Shown here piece after piece: positions 45,101-53,900 of a stretch of DNA of 64,000 bases (within the stretch, counting starts at the first letter, position 1; every line of letters starts with the position of its first letter). Origin of the DNA: Parus major (Eukaryota > Chordata > Aves > Passeriformes > Paridae). Location of the stretch: contig NC_031783.1 of assembly GCF_001522545.3 (NCBI RefSeq), forward strand, positions 2,943,562-3,007,561. The letters run 5' to 3'. The position numbers were made by a program, and so were the translations under genes. The notes beneath the pieces are model-generated. The model was given only the letters and a program-made list of their open reading frames with translations. It had not been told where the DNA came from and did no database searches.

Positions 45101-48100
45101 ATGAGCCTTCTTTTCAACATAACTTTTTTGTTCAACAACACTCTCCTTGTATTTTTTTGTCAATTTCATTGACTTGTCACTTAACTTCAACCTGAAAGGT
45201 CAGCAGACTGCTTTGTAACTACTTTACATTGGCTTGAGCAGCCTTATTTGGTCCCAAGACCACAGATTACATTGATACCAAACAAACCTGATGACTTAAA
45301 AATGTGTAACAAATGCTTAATTCAAGTGGGCTGCAGCATTTTGACTTTAATAGCACATTTATCTACATAATTGCATGGACAGATTTTTTACTTACACCTC
45401 CTTTAATTTAAGATACAAATCTCATAGACAGAATGGCATCAGTGTAATCACACAAAAAGAAAGCAAAACCACTGTTCCAGTCACCTTTCTTTGTCTTGTA
45501 GGGTCCTCCACTGGGGTTTATGTCTTGCAAGGGGACAGACACGACCTTGGCCAGGCCAGCATTCATCATGTACTGATAGAGACGTTTGAAGGTTCTCTCA
45601 CAAAGGCCCTGATGCAAAGAGAAATGGCAAAAGTCACTGAAGCCCAAAAGCTTCACCTGCTGCTGAGTGGTATCAAAGGCACTCATACCACCTGTTCTTA
45701 TAACACTGTATCTTGGGCTAGGATATCCATGAGAAACTTTTAGTGCAGAACCTGAGATGTTCCTGAGCGTCTTGTATCCCTCCAGCTCTGCCATCCACAC
45801 AAAGAGCAGCAGTGGAAAAGTAAGAACTGCATGATGACCTCTATTGACAAAAGGTTCTTGTGGCTGTAGTTGGAACAGAACTGCTTCCCTGTGACAAACA
45901 CCAACAGCAGCTCAATCTGTTATGTTTTTAAGATCCATCTTTTGATATCCTAGCCCAGAATTTTGTGCAACTTTAGAAGCAGGTTGTATGAATGAGAGCC
46001 TTTGATACTCAGCATCTAGATTCTACTGAGTGAGAATTTGAAAGAGTAATTCATCTCACCAATTCTTCCCTCAAGTTTCTTAATGTATCCATCTGGTTTG
46101 AACGAGCACTTAGCATACTTGAGAGCTTCTCCATCAGAATATCGTATTTGCTCCTCCTGACCAAAAAAAGAGAATTATTTTACATGTAAGTATGCATATA
46201 ACTTCATAAACACGAGCTGTAGCTCTAGAAACTGTCAGTCTCTAGAGAAAGTATGCTAAGTGTTCTCAGATTGGTTCAGGAATCCTAGTTTTCATCTCCT
46301 ACTGTGAATAGCACATGAGATAATTTGTCTCTAAGAAAAGAGCTCAATGAGGAAACAATGACTAAGCCCAAGCTGTTACTTCACTGGCAACCCACAGAAG
46401 CACAAGTTCTAATCATAAACAAGATAGAAAAATGAAACAAAAAAATCTACTAGAAATGTGTTTAAGTGAAAACAGTAAAAATTAACAGAATGATTAGTGG
46501 TACAAAAAGAAGAGTTATGTTTATGTAGGCAAGAGACAGGCACTAGAAGAACCTGCTGCTTAAAGCTCCAAGACTTAAAAAGCTCCAAGTTTTAAAGTGT
46601 CTGACATTTGGAAGAGGAGTTAATAAATTGGAAAACGTCAATTCCAAAAAACTTTGATGGTTCTGTGACAACAGAACAATCCCTCATCACAGTAAAAGGT
46701 CAAAGTGTACCCAGGAGACCCTTAAACCATACCTATCAACATGGAAGCGAGTCAGGAGCAGCAGAATCGAGTGCTGCTGTGCTCCGCTCGGCAGTCGGAT
46801 GACGTGGGACTGCATCGTTATCAGACCACTTCTGTCCAACACTCTCCTGTGATAATGAAGCTTTCCAGCATCCACTCTAAAGAAAAGATGGCAAGATATC
46901 TATAGGAATAGGAATTTCTGCAAACAAGTTTGAATTATCCAGCACCCAGAACACTTTACCTATGTTACCTATGCCCTTAGTAACACATGCTAATTTTCAA
47001 AGTTACTCAAAACCCAAAGTCAGGAAGTGCCACAATAAAGAAAAACTGTGAAATTTATTTTCATAGTTAATCCAATTAAACAGAGAAATAACTCTGATTT
47101 TCACCTAGAGCCTTTAGGCACACAGTGTCATGACATGGTTTGATGAGGGGGTTGAATCAGCACTGTATCTCCATGCCCTCCTTTTCCATCCTCTCTTTCT
47201 AACTCGTGGTTATGCTGCAGTCACTGCCCTCCTTGGAAGAGCTCTGGGATTCATTTCCCTTCTTGATGAGCTGGCTGGGGCCACCAAACTGACAGAAAAT
47301 CATCCATAAAAGTTTTCCCCTCTGTCCCTGTCATCTTAGTTACCTACAAGAGCCCCCTAAGTGGCAAAAAAACAAAGCCAGGTGATGTGCAAGCTACAAC
47401 CCACTCATGTCCTAAAAGCAGTGAATCCTTAGAGCAATACTGATATGCTCCAGAACTTCAGGACACATCCAGAAGTTCTCTAAGAAGGTGTGTAATGCTC
47501 CTCCATCAGCAAGATACAGGGCCTAGTCTGGGAGCTGATAACTCAGGCTCCCACTCAGTGGGGGAGATGTCACACAGAGAAAAGATGTGGGCAAAAGGTG
47601 GCCATCCAATAATCCCTTCAGAACTTGGTAAGATACTTAGATAGCAATTTAGAAAATGAAATGAAAAACATTTTTCCATCCTAAATTTGAAGAAGAAATT
47701 ATTTAGAAAAAGCAAGAACTTCCACAAATTAGAAACCTGTGTATTGACCCACCAGACAGGTTTTTGGGTCTCTGAGAAAATATCAGGAAGGACAATGAAC
47801 TCAAGGATGAGACCAATACAGTGGTACCAAACAGGCTCCCAGAACCAAGCACTCCTGGTACTAAGAATGAAACACTACAGTACAGATGAGAGTTCAAATA
47901 TTCACAGGAATACTTAAAAACAACCTTGGGATTAATTCTCAGAGCAAGACACAAACTTACTTGAAAGCCCCAGTGTGAAGGTCCCTCTGAAGCTCTCCCT
48001 GCCACCGAGCTCGGCCCAAACGCTCCAGAATGCAGTAGGAAAAGTCAGGAAGTTTCAAGTCAGGGTCCCCCTCCCAGCCTATTAAAGCTCTGTAGCGCTG

Positions 48101-49604
48101 CTCTTGGGAAGCAACAATGACTAATTTCTCTCCCCATCTAAGAAACAGCAGGAAAAGTAATGTATTGTTACTGGCTCCATAAAAACAGACAGATAAATCC
48201 TTTTCTACAAACACCATTGTTGATATAATTTGTACAAACTGAGTAAGAAGTAAATTTTAGAACTTTGAAGTATTTTAATGCCAAGGATTTCACTCACTTT
48301 TCAACAGCTTCTTTGTAAGTGTAACAAGGCTGCAAATCCTTCTTCCTTATTTGATCAGTGATATCTACTCTCTCTTTAAAATACTGGCAGGAACCTTGTA
48401 TGCCATCTTTGTTGTCCAAAATCATGTGGATAGGATAAATATCATCTGAAGAAACAGGATCTCTTTTGGATTCCAATATTCCTGTTTCAAGGTCTATTTC
48501 TTCATATCTGAAATAAAAGCCAAGAGCCAGTATTTAACTATGGAAGGAGTAATACAAGATTGTCACGAACAACACTGATACCTCTAGGAAGTGTCTTGGA
48601 AAAATGAAACTCTTTTGAAACCTCCAAACTGGAAAAATACGAAGAGCAGAGCTGCACTCCTCAAGCATGACCAAAATTTTTCAGCATGGAGAGTGCAGGA
48701 GGGAGATGCATCATTTAATCTTTGAAAACCCAAAGATATGGTGGGAATAAGAAAAGTAGTGGGAATAAGAGAATCATACAGTTCACAGGTAAGGAAAATG
48801 ACAGGTACATTCACCCTGATGTCCAGGACAAAAATTCTGCCTGTACCTAAGTAGCAAGCAGTCATTTGACTGGAAATCAAGCCAGGACTGATATACAGCT
48901 CTCCTAAATCATAGTATAATCAAAATTGGAAGAGAGCATTAAGATTATCCAGCCATCCACCAGCACTACCACTGTGACCCCTAAACCCCATCATCCAGCG
49001 CCGGATCTTAAACACCTCCAGGCATGGTGCCTTCACCACCTCCCTGGGCAACCTACTCCAATGCCTGACGCCCCGAACAGTGAAAATGATTTTTATAAAG
49101 CCTGAACAGCAGCTCAGAGCCACCCTGGGCCCCGCCTGCTGTCACCGACTACCCAAGCGCTGCTTCAGCAAAGCCTGGGCGAGAAGGGGCAGCCCCTCAG
49201 CCGGGCCGAGTTTAGCCTGGTAATCGGGCCGAGTTTAGCCTGGTAATCGGGCCGAGTTTAGTCCGGCGACCAAGCCCACGTTTAGCCTGGCGGCCAAGCC
49301 CACGTTTAGCCCAGCAACCAGCCCCGGCTTCTCCGGCGGCAAGGCTCCGGGGTCGCCGCGCTCGCTGCCCTCACCGGTCGTGCAGGCGGAGCGGCGGGCG
49401 CGGCCGGGGCAGGAGGTAGAAGCGCACGTCGGGCTGGGCGCTGAGCGCGGCCCAGAGCAGCTGCTGCGTGTCGGGCTCCAGCGGCAGCGGGAACGGCGGC
49501 GAGCGGACGGTCAGGCGGTGCCAGAGCGCAGCCACGGTGATGCCGTCCAGCCCCTCCAGGGCCACCTCGTCCAGCAGTACCCACAGTGGCTCCATGGCCT
49601 CCAT
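12154..49604 (-). CDS. GTF3C1: General transcription factor IIIC subunit 1 (TFIIIC220), 37 coding exons
   Basis: Thirty-seven exons (tables in the next three entries) join in one open frame of 2145 residues, slightly longer than human GTF3C1 (about 2109). The protein is the largest subunit of TFIIIC. It binds the B box of tRNA genes and Pol III SINEs and recruits TFIIIB. Visible regions are: an N-terminal winged-helix-like segment (1-76); the B-block-binding TFIIIC domain near 185-265 (exons 3-4, with [10 protein letters not shown] and [11 protein letters not shown]); Lys/Glu-rich linkers (exons 9-10); a bipartite nuclear-localisation-like cluster around 1196-1222 ([15 protein letters not shown]); an Asp tract at about 1600-1610; a poorly conserved acidic/Pro linker in exon 34; and a conserved C-terminus with [17 protein letters not shown]. 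The ATG at 49604 has a strong context (A at -3, G at +4); a second in-frame ATG at 49595 is a possible alternative. All introns are GT-AG except intron 13. Confidence 0.97.
12414..12444. repeat. A13 tract followed by (TA)7
   Basis: A poly-A run (12414-12426) and TA dinucleotides (12431-12444), just inside GTF3C1 intron 36 near its acceptor. Confidence 0.9.
13331..13380 (+). mobile_element. CR1 LINE 3'-tail remnant
   Basis: GGAGGTTCCTTCCAACCCAA followed by an ATTCCATGATCCTGTGAT end matches the CR1 3' terminus on the plus strand. It is only about 50 bp long and lies in GTF3C1 intron 36. Confidence 0.75.
19042..21002 (-). other. GTF3C1: GTF3C1 intron 31
   Basis: A 1.96-kb AT-rich intron between exons 31 and 32. 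Open frames here (for example near 20442-20852) show no family resemblance and lack splice or codon evidence. No repeat was recognised. Confidence 0.75.
22752..22866 (+). mobile_element. CR1 LINE 3'-end fragment
   Basis: The sequence contains GTGGCACTTGGGGACATGG, TTAGTGGTGGCCTTGGCAGT and a GATGATCTTAAAGGTC-like run, and ends in ATTCTATGA. This is the classic CR1 3' end, on the plus strand, in GTF3C1 intron 29, antisense to the gene and close to exon 29. Confidence 0.92.
27799..29550 (-). other. GTF3C1: GTF3C1 intron 21
   Basis: A 1.75-kb AT-rich intron. It contains a T-rich stretch near 29170-29195. No exon, RNA gene or identifiable element was seen. Confidence 0.75.
31091..31105. repeat. 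Poly-T tract in GTF3C1 intron 19
   Basis: A run of about 14 T on the plus strand (poly-A on the transcribed sense of GTF3C1), not flanked by a recognisable retroposed gene. Confidence 0.8.
35653..35654 (-). other. GTF3C1: Non-canonical GC 5' splice site (GTF3C1 intron 13)
   Basis: On the minus strand, exon 13 ends AACAG and is followed by GCAAGT. The rest of the site is a perfect donor consensus, as is typical of GC-AG introns. Joining here to the acceptor before exon 14 (35419) restores the conserved SSTANR reading and the correct phase. The nearest GT, 5 nt downstream, would break the frame. Confidence 0.88.
36856..38540 (-). other. GTF3C1: GTF3C1 intron 11
   Basis: A 1.7-kb intron with ordinary donor and acceptor. 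Nothing recognisable lies inside. Confidence 0.75.
39809..39823. repeat. Poly-A tract in GTF3C1 intron 9
   Basis: A homopolymer run of about 15 A on the plus strand. Confidence 0.8.
41821..41832. repeat. (TA)6 microsatellite in GTF3C1 intron 7
   Basis: Six uninterrupted TA units between exons 7 and 8. Confidence 0.85.
42534..45484 (-). other. GTF3C1: GTF3C1 intron 6 (largest intron, 2.95 kb)
   Basis: An AT-rich intron between exons 6 and 7. It holds the tRNA-derived SINE at 44845-44978. No other exon or RNA gene was found. Confidence 0.8.
44845..44978 (+). mobile_element. tRNA-Ile-derived SINE with CR1-like tail (TguSINE1-like)
   Basis: The head resembles tRNA-Ile, with an A-box-like CAGCTCAGCTGG (44853-44864), AATAATGCCAGGGG in the anticodon/variable region, and a B-box-like GGTTTGACCCC (44891-44901). 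The spacing between boxes is tRNA-like. The tail (about 44924-44978) reads AATGATCCTTGCAGGTCCCC then CTCAGAATGTTCTGTGAAT, which matches CR1 3' ends. A tRNA-Ile head on a CR1 tail is the architecture of the passerine SINE TguSINE1. It is degenerate and lies in GTF3C1 intron 6, antisense to the gene. Confidence 0.78.
48908..49101 (-). mobile_element. CR1 LINE fragment
   Basis: The plus strand shows a degenerate CATAGTATAATCAAAATTGG start, AAACACCTCCAGGCATGGTG, TTCACCACCTCCCTGGGCAA and a CTACTCCAATGCCTGACG-like run. This is a reversed CR1 3' region in GTF3C1 intron 1, close to the promoter. Confidence 0.85.
49203..49320. repeat. 23-bp tandem repeat in GTF3C1 intron 1
   Basis: GGGCCGAGTTTAGCCTGGTA-type units start at 49203, 49226 and 49249. 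At least two more degenerate units, with GTTTAGCC cores, run to 49320. The array ends about 55 bp from the exon 1 donor. Confidence 0.85.
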
Positions 49605-49689
49605 CCTCGCCGCCGCTTCCGGGCCCGCGGCGCGCAGGAACTGACGGCGGCACAGACGCGACCGTCGCCAGGGAAACCGAGCAACAGGC
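49605..49689. promoter_or_regulatory. GTF3C1 CpG promoter (side shared with KATNIP)
   Basis: This GC-rich, TATA-less sequence lies directly upstream of the GTF3C1 ATG. CTTCCGG at 49616-49622, an ETS site on the minus strand (CCGGAAG), lies 12 bp upstream of the start codon. KATNIP is transcribed the other way about 1.3 kb further on, so the island could serve both genes. Confidence 0.6.
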
Positions 49690-50262
49690 CCGGCCGGGGC
49701 CGAGTCTGCTCGGGGCCGGGTCTGCCCGGGACCGAGTCTGCCCGGGGCCGGGTCTGCCTAGGGGCCGTGTCTGGGGACTCTGCCCTGGGATCTGCGTCCG
49801 TCCGGGGTCTCGTTCCCCGGTCCGTACCGGTCCGGAAGCTCTGTCCCGGGGTCAGTGTCCGTCCCGGGTCCGTGTCCATCTGAGCGCTCTGTCCGGGGTT
49901 ATTGTCCTCTGGGGACTCTGTCCGGGCTCTCCGTCCTGGGTCCTTGTCCATCCTGGGGCTCTGTTCGAGGTCAGTGTCCGCCCAGTGCCCCTCTCTGGTG
50001 CCTCTATCCCGGTTCCGTGTCCATCTGGGGCTGTGTCCGGGACTCTGTCCCGGTTCCGTGTCCATCTGGGGCTGTGTCCGTGGGTCTATCCCGGCTCCGT
50101 GTCCATCTGGGGCTGTGTCCGTGGGTCTGTCCCGGCTCCGTGTCCATCTGGGGCTGTGTCCGGGGTCTGTCCCGGCTCCNGGGTCTGTCCCGGCTCCGTG
50201 TCCATCTGGGGCTGTGTCCGGGGTCTGTCCCGGCTCCCTGTCCATCTGGGGGCAGAGCCGAG
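49690..50262. repeat. GC-rich minisatellite, 40-41 bp core unit, between GTF3C1 and KATNIP
   Basis: From about 50010 the unit GGCTCCGTGTCCATCTGGGG + CTGTGTCCG + GGTCTGTCCC recurs with starts at 50011, 50052, 50093, 50134, 50174, 50192 (a short unit after the N) and 50232. The region 49690-50010 consists of degenerate shorter copies on the same CCGGGTCTG/TGTCC theme. Absence of stops in several frames produces long spurious ORFs on both strands. A single N at 50180 and an 18-bp truncated unit suggest imperfect assembly of the array. Confidence 0.88.
50180..50180. other. Single-base ambiguity (N) in minisatellite
   Basis: One N inside the 40-41 bp tandem array. The repeat phase breaks here, so copy number is not reliable. 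Confidence 1.
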
Positions 50263-50904
50263 GCGGGGCCGGGCCCCAGCCGTGCCTCGGGCTGTGTCCG
50301 GGCTGTGTCCGAGCTGCCCTGCTCTCGGTAAGAGACACAACACGCGGTGCTCTCTTTGGTACAGAGCTCAACGAAACGTGCTGGTGGCACATCTGAACTT
50401 CTCAAAGTGCAAGAGCACACCCCGACACAACTTGAGGCAGCGGTGTGGTGAGGACTGCTGGAAAAATTAAGGTTTCCTGAATGGCAAGCCAGGTAAAATC
50501 TTCAATTAAACACTTTAAATATATACAGCCTCAGCAGTGAATAAGGTGTAGGATGAACTGATCTAACGAGTGGTAGCAGCTCAGAGAATTCCTTCCACAG
50601 CTCTTCTGCTGTGCCCCAGGGCCGTCTTGCTTGCTAGGTCTGGCATTATAAACTTGTTATAGCATATGACTTCTACTTTTAGTTTTTTTTGGTTCTTCAG
50701 TAGATTGTGAAGGGTTCTGAAAATAAGTAAAACAATTGCTGTTTCCTCTGTTCTTTCAGGAGCTTTATTTACAGCCCTGACAGCTTTATGCATGGTTGAA
50801 GGAGGAATGTTTTTCAGTTTATAGCCTTCTCATCTATTGAGGGTGCAAAACCAGTGGTACTCCATAATAAATCATTCAGTGTGACCATTATATTCTCATT
50901 TCAG
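50263..50904 (+). other. KATNIP: Presumed KATNIP 5' leader/intron region
   Basis: The end of the CpG-rich region grades into AT-rich sequence. A good donor, CGGTAAGAG, at about 50327-50335 could end a non-coding first exon of KATNIP that splices to the acceptor at 50903-50904. This is inferred only from the splice motif and gene position. Confidence 0.35.
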
Positions 50905-50908
50905 GTAC

Positions 50909-50929
50909 ATGTTAAGACATGGTGACTGA
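50909..50929 (+). other. Short upstream ORF overlapping the KATNIP start
   Basis: The ATG at 50909-50911 opens a 6-codon frame that ends TGA at 50927-50929. It overlaps the main ATG (50919) in another frame. Its context is weak (T at -3, T at +4), while the main ATG has G at -3 and +4. Confidence 0.5.
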
Positions 50930-53900
50930 CTTTGATGAAAAACATGACGAATATTTAATATCCCTTCAGCAGAGAAACCGGTAAGATTTGCATTTGTTAC
51001 CACTTTGGGTATGAAATATTTGTTGTATCAAATATCAGCAGCTGTGATGCAAAATCTGACTTGCTGTGCCTTAAAACATTCAGGTGTTCTCTCTTCTTCC
51101 CTTTGTTTTCTAAAAGTTCTTATTTCTAAATGAGATCACAATGTTTCCTCAGCATTTAACATATAAATACATCTATTAAAATAGTTACTTTTTCCACAGC
51201 TGACAGAAAGATTTTTGTTTATAGAGCAAGAGGTTGTAGATTCAAAACTGGCAGCTCATGCTGTGTGAGGCTGTAGTTATGAGGCACAGTTGTTATGTTG
51301 TCAGAAATACAGAAAAGTGGGAAGTAAGGGCAGCCAGGTTGCCTTTGCAAACTCCAGAGTTTCTCAGACAAGTTTCAAACATTTATTTTCCTCTTTGTTC
51401 ATGTGCTCCTGACACTATACCGTGGACAGATGAACTTCATAGCTTAATTTAGAGGAGTCTACAGAACTTTCTTGCTGGATTCCTTCCTTTAACACAAGTC
51501 ATAAGATTTCTAATCAAATTCTATAGCAAATTTGGTAAAAAGACCTTGAAGGCCACAATTATGTTAAAAGACCAGACGATTTTTGTGACCACATGTTTCT
51601 TTCCTATACAGTACCCTAAAGCAGTTTTAGAAAATGATAAAACCAGTTTATTTAATGGTTAAACTAACTTGCATCCTTGGTATCAGAGCTCTAATTCTGA
51701 CTGCTGGGGATGTGCTCTTGGGAAAAGGTGGCTGGTGTCACAACACAGACATGTGGGGGACTTTGGTTTGTGGACTGACCCATCCTGGAGTCAGAGGGAA
51801 ACCAGGTGGTGCAGGGGAATGCACAAATTGTCACCCACATGATGCCAACCTCCTGGCCTGCATGTCACCTCACCAAAGGAATTAGCATGGTCTGGCTATA
51901 ATCCATGGTGAAAGGAGAGAAGATGAGAGTTGGAAGAGGGAGTGCAGCTGCTTCACTGAAACTGAGCCCATGGAAGGGCATTATTTTGATTATTTTAACC
52001 AGCATTTAATTTTCTGGTATCTCTAACTGCAGTATTGGCTGGGGGCTTTCCACCTCCAGTTTCAAGCCACAAATCATCTTTTTTTTTATTCTTGAAAAGA
52101 GGCCAACAGTTTTTAAGCTTTTTGAAATTCTAATTGAAATTCTTTAAAATTCTTAAGAGGAAAGGTTAAATATGCAAAATACAAAATGGAAGAAAGAATG
52201 TGAAATTAGAAATAACACGGGAAAAATACCAGAAAGGAAAAGCTTGGTCAAACTTCATCTGTCATCTGTGTGTGGGTGCTCATACAAACATTACAGAACA
52301 GGAACAGACCCTGGGAGATGTATTCTGAAAGGGTTCCTTGAACTGGGAAGGTATTTTTCAGCTTTGTGACATGGTGTGTTGTTGTATTTATTGCTGATCT
52401 GACCATCTGTGTATGCACTGTGCAAGGATGAATTATTGGCCTTTCTCCTTCAGGCTGCAGGAGCGGTTAAAAAAAAAAGACCCTGTGCAAATCAAACTGG
52501 AGCAGTTGGAAAAAGGATTTTCTTCATATGTGAATGGAGCTAACTCTGAGCTGAGAAAGCACCGCAGGAAAATCATCCCACACAGCTCCCTGAGAAACAG
52601 GGCCAAAGCCACCAGGACAAAGGGTGAGTGCCAGAGCTGTAACTCAGTCAGAGTGTCACTGTCATCCAGGGACACCAGGCACCACTGGAGCCTGGTGGGA
52701 TGAAATTCCATGGAAATCGGATTGCTTAAGCTGGTGGTGTGTAAAGAATAGTCTCTGCAACACCCCATCAATTTTTTACTCAATCCCTCTTTAATTCCAA
52801 CATTTAACTTCCCTGCCTCTTCATTTGTTAAACAGCTCTAACTAAAAGTAGAAGATTAGAAATGTATACAAATTGTCAGTGGAAAATAATGGTATACCTT
52901 TGACACATAACACCATAAGAGGATTTAAGATCTGATGGACTTCAGTGTTATCCAAGTCTGGTGTCCTGAGGACAAATGACATTTGATGACATAGGCTGTA
53001 ATCAAATTATACCCAGCAATAGCTTCATTAAGCTCATAAATTATGTTTAAGCCATAATAGTTGTCTTAAAAGGGTAGCTAATCTTTATTTAAATATTTGA
53101 AGTAAAGAAAATTGACTATTTTTTCCCAGTGATTAGCTGGCTTTATGGAAAAATGGGTATTTTGTTTCTAATTTCAGTCTGTCTGTCACTGAGAGCAGTG
53201 TAGTGACAGGAATAATTTTGCATGCATGAAAGTATAAAATATGAGCTTACTGGCCTTCTAATCTATTTAGCATAATGAAAAGAAAGTTGATTTTACTAAA
53301 TCCCTGTGTAAAGCAGTTTACCAGCCTTAGTCTATTATGTTCACACTTGCTACAACCTATGTCAGAGTGTTTTTTTAATGTCTGATAGCCTGCTTAAGCT
53401 TCATTTTCACCTAAAAATGAAGACAAAGAGTTAAAAGAGTTACCTAGTATGATAATTTATTGATTGAAGGTATATTAATCTCAGCTATACTGGAAATTAA
53501 CTTTTCCTTCATTAACTGTTCCAACCATGTCTCTAACTTCATTTCCTTAATTTGTTTTCCTGCTACACTGGGCACATAGTACTTGTTTGGAGGCTTAGGT
53601 GTATTCAGCTTGTATAATTTCCTGCAGGTTATGGGGTGGTGATGAGGAATCAGCTTGTCACCTGGCTCCACTGCTCTCTGTGAGAGTGAAACCTTGTGTG
53701 TAATGATGTAAAAATGGTCCTGTTCTTGGATACTGGGGAATGGTGGAAATTGGGTGCTCTGTCACACAGGGCTGATACATCTTCAGGTAGCTAAAGAGGG
53801 TGTAAATCAACGTCTTGGACTTTATGCTCCAAAAATTGTGAAGAGCTATTGTGGCAGCAGTTCTAGTAGAACTCTGTCAAGAGAAATTTCCTCTTAAAGT

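Larger units (their letters stand above)
36702..49604 (-). other. GTF3C1: GTF3C1 exons 1-12 (residues 1-687)
   Basis: Exon coordinates, 5' to 3' on the minus strand: 1, 49375-49604; 2, 48298-48507; 3, 47961-48137; 4, 46733-46876; 5, 46060-46156; 6, 45485-45608; 7, 42378-42533; 8, 41643-41758; 9, 40298-40622; 10, 39130-39341; 11, 38541-38656; 12, 36702-36855. Every junction keeps phase. Exons 3-4 hold the B-block domain. Exon 7 has an acidic run (EDYHDDDEE). Exons 8-9 carry [20 protein letters not shown], typical of a further winged-helix unit. Exon 12 starts with the conserved [20 protein letters not shown]. Confidence 0.93.

Noticed and set aside
49511..50470. Two opposing ORFs of about 293-294 codons between GTF3C1 and KATNIP
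   Set aside because: They are produced by a GC-rich 40-41 bp minisatellite lacking stops in several frames. The protein text is repetitive (for example TQPQMDTEPG units), runs through an N, and resembles no family.
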